A stretch of 8,902 nt of DNA from Parachlamydiaceae bacterium (GTDB lineage: Bacteria > Chlamydiota > Chlamydiia > Chlamydiales > Parachlamydiaceae), in the NCBI GenBank assembly GCA_003164155.1, contig PLSG01000385.1:1-8902 (forward strand), read 5' to 3'. The notes under the pieces were generated by a model. That model saw only the letters and a list, made by a program, of their open reading frames with translations, did not search any database and was not told the DNA's origin. The stretch's first letter is position 1. Each line of letters starts with the position of its first letter. Shown here piece by piece: positions 5,817 to 8,902 of this stretch. The position numbers and the translations under genes are program-made.

Positions 5817-6044
5817 TTAGACTTCTGGTTTTTTGCACGATGGGCAAACCATGAAATAACTGGCCAAAAGAGCTATACCCGAAAGGCCAACCAGGTCATA
5901 AATGATACGCGAAGTTATCGATCCTGCCCCAAAAAGATGGTCAACAAGATTGAAATTTGCCACGCCAACTAATCCCCAGTTAAGCGCCCCGATAATCGCA
6001 ATAGCCCCCACTATTTTGCAAAACCCACATGCTTGTTTTAACAT
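5817..6044 (-). CDS. DUF378-family small membrane protein
   Basis: A 75-aa protein with two transmembrane segments (about 11-31 and 46-66), matching the DUF378 (YuzA-like) family: the IIGALNWGLVGVANFNLV stretch, then LFGAGS, then RIIYDLVGLSGIALL is the typical layout. The biochemical role of the family is unknown; proteins of this size sit in the inner membrane. This copy has a CGFC pair at residues 6-9 and a CPSC pair at 67-70. With two membrane passes both pairs would lie on the same side and could together bind a metal or form disulfides. The start ATG 6044 has a strong GGAGG 5 nt upstream. It appears to be a single-gene unit, 208 nt downstream of the cyclase-family gene, with an inverted repeat in between. 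Confidence 0.85.
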   Translation of the reverse strand: MLKQACGFCKIVGAIAIIGALNWGLVGVANFNLVDHLFGAGSITSRIIYDLVGLSGIALLASYFMVCPSCKKPEV

Positions 6045-6087
6045 ATATACCTCCGTTAAATAATTAACGTAAGAAATACTTGCCGCA

Positions 6088-6129
6088 GTAGATTGATAAG
6101 TTCATACTTTCGCCTTCTAATCAATCTAC
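6088..6129. repeat. 13-bp inverted repeat with one mismatch
   Basis: GTAGATTGATAAG (6088-6100) pairs with CTAATCAATCTAC (6117-6129) around a 16-nt loop; the outer 10 bp are perfect. It lies between the fol/cyclase operon and the DUF378 gene. No T-run follows directly on the minus strand, and the T-tract at 6151-6161 on the plus strand starts 21 nt away. It could be a terminator/attenuator or a protein-binding site. Confidence 0.5.
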
Positions 6130-6252
6130 CTACTATAACTATATCACATATTTATTTTTTTAACTAGGAGTCGGAGTCTGAGCTACTCAAGGACCGCAAA
6201 CTTTCCCTTGGATGGTGAATTTCTATGGCGTTCTCCAGCTTCAAAAATGTGA

Positions 6253-6954
6253 TTATAGGAGGGAGTGGTTTGGAAGGGCTCCCAAGAGGCGCACGGGGGC
6301 CTCTGTGCCTTGGAAGGTTTTCATGGGCAGCACCAGGCACCAAGCACCTGTAGCCGGCATCAGATGGGCGTTGGCGATATTTTCCACGATGTATTTGCCA
6401 GCTCCCAGGATTATCTGGTGGACGGCAAATCCGCTTTCGGGCCTGTCGGGAGAAAGGGTATCTATGCCGATTCCAGCCACATTTTTAGAAACGAGATATG
6501 TAGCGACTTCTTTGGCGACACAAGGAAAGCGAAAGTCGTTGTGGTATTTTGCGGGCTCTTCCCAAAGGCTTCCCCAACCGGTATAGAAAATCACAAAAGC
6601 ATTCTCACAGATCTTTCCGTGAGCTTTCTCAAATTGTTCAACGACGGGCATTTCAATGCTGTATAGCGCATGCGCCTCTTCAGAGACGTTTATGACAATG
6701 CAAGGCGAGATTAACGCGGCCAAGGGGATTTCAGCCACTGTTTTGCCGCCGGGAATGCAATGTGCCGGCGCGTCAATATGTGTGCCGATCCCGGCAAGCA
6801 TCTCCAGACGTTGAACTAAAAATTTGCAGTCGCCTGGGCACTCATCGTATTTGACAATAGCCGTTTGCAAAAATCCGCACCGCCCCTCCCAAGTGGGGGT
6901 TTTTTCAGTGAGGGCATGTGTTAGATCAATCCAGCTGTGTATCTGGGGAATCAT
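6253..6954 (-). CDS. Cyclase/kynurenine-formamidase-family metal-dependent hydrolase
   Basis: A 233-aa protein of the putative cyclase family (PF04199), which includes kynurenine formamidase (KynB) and isatin hydrolase, enzymes that open amide bonds with a bound metal. Visible family motifs are IDLTHALTEKTPTW (9-22), GIGTHIDAPAHCIPGG (55-70; metal ligands expected at His59 and Asp61), FYTGWGSLW (123-131), GIGIDTLSPD (161-170), the VHQIILGAG segment with His179, and VENIAN with Glu191. In isatin hydrolase the motif begins HxGTH; here the first His is Gly55, so metal binding may differ. The length is normal. The start ATG overlaps the folA stop as ATGA and has GGGGAG 5 nt upstream, so it is translationally coupled to folA. 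No signal peptide; probably cytosolic. The substrate is unknown; a folate- or pterin-related or tryptophan-related amide is conceivable. Confidence 0.85.
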   Translation of the reverse strand: MIPQIHSWIDLTHALTEKTPTWEGRCGFLQTAIVKYDECPGDCKFLVQRLEMLAGIGTHIDAPAHCIPGGKTVAEIPLAALISPCIVINVSEEAHALYSIEMPVVEQFEKAHGKICENAFVIFYTGWGSLWEEPAKYHNDFRFPCVAKEVATYLVSKNVAGIGIDTLSPDRPESGFAVHQIILGAGKYIVENIANAHLMPATGAWCLVLPMKTFQGTEAPVRLLGALPNHSLL

Positions 6955-7475
6955 AAAGTCTCCCCAGGATACTTACATCGCGGATTGAAATAGTGCCGAA
7001 TCGCAAAAGCAGGGGTCTTGCGCACTTCGATCGAGGGCCAGCTTGTCAACAGTTGAAGGGGGAAGAGGGTATCTCCGGCATAGGCATCTGTTAATAGGGT
7101 TAAAATAAACTCGGCGATGAGGTTCTCTTGCAGAAATAAGGTGTAGATTTGCGCCCCTCCAATTACGTATAGAGGGCAACCCTCCGGTAAGGTTTGCTCC
7201 AAAGCCAAAAAATCGGCTAAGGAAGATACGAAGATGAGGTGGGGGTTTATGGGAGGCGAAATTTTCCGACGGCTAAAAACGATGGCCAGGCGGCGATCAA
7301 AATAGCTGGGGGGAAGAGCTAGAAAGGTTTGATATCCCATCACCAGGGGATGACCGCGTGTGGCATCTGCAAAATGCTTTAGGTCTTCGGCGCAGTGCCA
7401 AGGGAGTTTTCCATCCTTGCCCATGATTCCATGGGGATCACATGCCGCAATTCCCACAATTTTTTTAGAAAACAT
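6951..7475 (-). CDS. folA: Dihydrofolate reductase
   Basis: Reduces 7,8-dihydrofolate to tetrahydrofolate with NADPH in the cytosol. The 174-aa product has the usual DHFR layout: IVGIAACDPHGIMGKDGKLPW (6-26), the catalytic acid Asp31 (equivalent to E. coli Asp27) in AEDLKHF, VMGYQTF (45-51), and the YVIGGAQIY cofactor motif. The position after MG, normally Arg (E. coli Arg44, which contacts the NADPH 2'-phosphate), is Tyr48. The start ATG has GGAGGG 5 nt upstream and overlaps the end of folKP by 11 nt. The next gene overlaps by 4 nt (ATGA). This coupling and order match a folate operon. The length is typical for bacterial DHFR (about 160-180 aa). Confidence 0.93.
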   Translation of the reverse strand: MFSKKIVGIAACDPHGIMGKDGKLPWHCAEDLKHFADATRGHPLVMGYQTFLALPPSYFDRRLAIVFSRRKISPPINPHLIFVSSLADFLALEQTLPEGCPLYVIGGAQIYTLFLQENLIAEFILTLLTDAYAGDTLFPLQLLTSWPSIEVRKTPAFAIRHYFNPRCKYPGETL

Positions 7476-8796
7476 GCAAGCCCTCCAGTAAGGCCGAAGC
7501 AGTCAGGGATTTCTGATGAGCTTCCACATTGTGTACTCTCAGATAATCCACTCCCTTTCTAGACAGATAATGGGATATGCCCACCGTTTCAAAATCGCGT
7601 TCGCGAGCTTCACTGGATGAGATCATTTTAAAAAAGGATTTCCTGGAGTGTCCAACGAGTATTTGGCAGCCGCTTTTTTTTAGCTGATCGACTTCGCGCA
7701 GTACAGAAAGAGTCTGGAATAGCGATTTTCCAAATCCGATGCCCGGATCGAGGATGATTTGTGCTGGCGAAATGCCCAACGCACCTAGTTCTTCGACTTT
7801 CTTTTCCGCCCACGCAAGCAGGTATGTCAGAGGATTTAGCTCAAAGGGTAAAACGAGATTATCCCGGGGGGGGATGGCTAAAGAGTGATTGAGCACAATC
7901 TTGCAGCCCTTTTCAGCCACGATTTTAAGCAGGGCGATGTCTTCTCCTGCCTTTACATCATTCACCCAATCGATGGGATAGATTTGGAGGGCTTTGCTGA
8001 TCACCTCTGGGTGGTAGCTATCCAAACTAATATGCGGCCAAGCCAGGCGGCGAGGCAATTCTTGCGCCAGGAGTTTTAAGACGGGCTCTAAACGCTGCCA
8101 TTCCTCCTCGGCCGAAATTTGGCGGGCATTGGGGCGCGTTGATTGCCCCCCAATGTCGATGACTGCCGCTCCTTGACTGGCTAAAGCCAGAATTTTTTGC
8201 AGGGCCGCTTCCGCATGGCAATAACGCCCCCCATCTGAAAATGAATCAGGGGTGATATTCACAATGCCCATCAGTTGGGGAAAAGGCATAAAGCATTTGG
8301 TCGCTTCAGGATCTTGCTTGACGTAGCTATGCAGAATTTCATTGAGTGTCAGATGGCTATAGGGGAAACCTTGCACGGGATAACGCCAATCTGCGCGCAA
8401 TGAGGCCATCAAGGTGAGCAAAAATGGGCGGTTAAAGAGCTCTGGATGGGGGATGGTCAAGCCTTCATGAGAGATGACCTGCTCGTCCCAAGCCAAGATG
8501 TCCAGATCGATGATTCTCGGCGCCCAGCGCGGAGCATTGAGATCTCTACCCAATGCCTTTTCAATCCCTTTTAAATGCGCGAGTAAAGCGTGCGGTGAAA
8601 GGGTCGTCGTACCCGAAATGACCAGATTGTAATAGGGCAAATTCCATATGTCAGGTGCATCCGGGGGCACAAGGGCTTTGGTTTCAAAAATCACCGAAGT
8701 GCGCAGCTGGCTGACAGCTTTTTGGGAAAGCAGGGCAAGGGCATTTTTGATATGGTCGTAACGTTGGCCTAAATTAGACCCTATGCCTATAAATAT
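7465..8796 (-). CDS. folKP: Fused HPPK-DHPS (folate biosynthesis), start codon uncertain
   Basis: A bifunctional enzyme. The N-terminal half is 6-hydroxymethyl-7,8-dihydropterin pyrophosphokinase; the C-terminal half is dihydropteroate synthase, the sulfonamide target. Numbering from 8796 (443 aa), HPPK shows GSNLG (6-10), LGRDLNAPRWAPRIIDLDIL (82-101, metal ligands Asp97 and Asp99) and IPHPELFNRPFLL. DHPS shows MGIVNITPDSFSDGG (176-190), DIGGQSTRP (214-222), LDPGIGFGK (349-357), GHSRKSF (382-388) and RVHNVEAH (420-427). Two motif departures are Gln for the usual Glu in GGESTRP, and NHSLAIPP where others have an MHMxG-like motif. The frame has no ATG, GTG or TTG before the HPPK motif; the first GTG (8694) would delete it. 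Coordinates assume initiation near ATA 8796, with GGAGGGAGG 11 nt upstream. A lost base after ATG 8831 is the alternative. Confidence 0.9.
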   Translation of the reverse strand: MFIGIGSNLGQRYDHIKNALALLSQKAVSQLRTSVIFETKALVPPDAPDIWNLPYYNLVISGTTTLSPHALLAHLKGIEKALGRDLNAPRWAPRIIDLDILAWDEQVISHEGLTIPHPELFNRPFLLTLMASLRADWRYPVQGFPYSHLTLNEILHSYVKQDPEATKCFMPFPQLMGIVNITPDSFSDGGRYCHAEAALQKILALASQGAAVIDIGGQSTRPNARQISAEEEWQRLEPVLKLLAQELPRRLAWPHISLDSYHPEVISKALQIYPIDWVNDVKAGEDIALLKIVAEKGCKIVLNHSLAIPPRDNLVLPFELNPLTYLLAWAEKKVEELGALGISPAQIILDPGIGFGKSLFQTLSVLREVDQLKKSGCQILVGHSRKSFFKMISSSEARERDFETVGISHYLSRKGVDYLRVHNVEAHQKSLTASALLEGLHVF

Positions 8797-8807
8797 TTCT
8801 GCAGGAG

Positions 8808-8816
8808 CCTCCCTCC
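8808..8816 (-). promoter_or_regulatory. folKP: Purine-rich site before folKP
   Basis: GGAGGGAGG on the minus strand resembles a strong ribosome binding site. The nearest in-frame codon of start-like form downstream is ATA (8796), 11 nt away. Its presence suggests that translation of folKP begins here and not at the GTG at 8694. If a frameshift is present, this G-rich run is a likely place for it. Confidence 0.4.
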
Positions 8817-8832
8817 ACTTTTGTGGAACATT

Positions 8833-8902
8833 TTATGGGGTAAAGAGGCAGCATACTGAATGTGCGCAATAGGACTCAAGCTAAATAAAGGGTGGCTTAT
8901 AC
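8833..8902 (-). other. Possible 3' end of an upstream fol-operon gene (folB/folX?)
   Basis: Reading from the right edge on the minus strand, one frame gives YKPPFI then TAG (8883-8881), continues open for 15 codons (LESYCAHSVCCLFTP), and ends at TAA (8835-8833). The KPP and following strand-like residues vaguely recall the C-terminus of dihydroneopterin aldolase (FolB/FolX), the expected neighbour in chlamydial fol clusters. Too little is visible for a firm call. Both stops are in the same frame as folKP. Confidence 0.2.

Noticed and set aside
6166..6192. tRNA-like GAGTAGCTCAG on the minus strand downstream of the cyclase gene
   Set aside because: No anticodon arm, TTCGA loop or acceptor pairing is found around it; a chance match.
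6212..6666. Plus-strand ORFs inside the cyclase-family gene
   Set aside because: They lie fully opposite a well-recognised enzyme and their translations look unnatural.
1..8902. CRISPR array or rRNA genes
   Set aside because: No regularly spaced identical repeats and no rRNA-like conserved sequence were seen.

Overview
The window most likely comes from an amoeba-associated (environmental) member of the Chlamydiae, a Parachlamydia/Protochlamydia-like organism. Three things point there: a fused HPPK-DHPS gene followed directly by a DHFR gene, as in the chlamydial folate cluster; a DHPS half with unusual sequence at several family motifs; and several large lineage-specific proteins with eukaryote-like or repeat features (MORN repeats, a PP1-docking-like motif, an SGTYKP-type domain). 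The assignment rests on recalled gene order and family resemblance, not on a database search.

Layout. Positions 1-275 hold no convincing gene. From 276 to 1532 (minus) lies a MORN-repeat protein with a Ser/Pro-rich N-terminus and a sequence resembling the docking motif of eukaryotic protein phosphatase 1 regulators. A 550-bp gap (1545-2099) carries hairpins, a possible 53-codon ORF and a long imperfect inverted repeat. Two plus-strand genes follow (2100-3953 and 4007-4567). They encode a 617-aa multidomain protein and a 186-aa membrane-associated protein whose hydrophobic region resembles the N-terminus of its neighbour. A convergent minus-strand gene (4646-5446) encodes a 266-aa protein of an uncharacterised family and has a good sigma70/sigma66-type promoter. 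Then come a repeat-rich AT-rich gap, a 75-aa DUF378 membrane protein (5817-6044) with a cysteine pair at each end, and a short gap with an inverted repeat.

The last third (6253 to the right edge, minus strand) is a tightly packed, translationally coupled operon. In transcription order it is the end of an unidentified upstream gene (possibly folB/folX), folKP, folA and a cyclase/kynurenine-formamidase-family hydrolase. FolK pyrophosphorylates 6-hydroxymethyl-dihydropterin, FolP condenses it with p-aminobenzoate, and FolA reduces dihydrofolate. The cyclase-family enzyme has no known role in that pathway, but its ATGA overlap with folA suggests a shared function. The conserved HPPK N-terminus has no ATG, GTG or TTG start in frame, so either a non-standard start or a frameshift is involved.

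The best candidates for new biology are the MORN protein (possible host PP1 mimicry), the 617/186-aa gene pair (possible host-directed proteins) and the hydrolase embedded in the folate operon.
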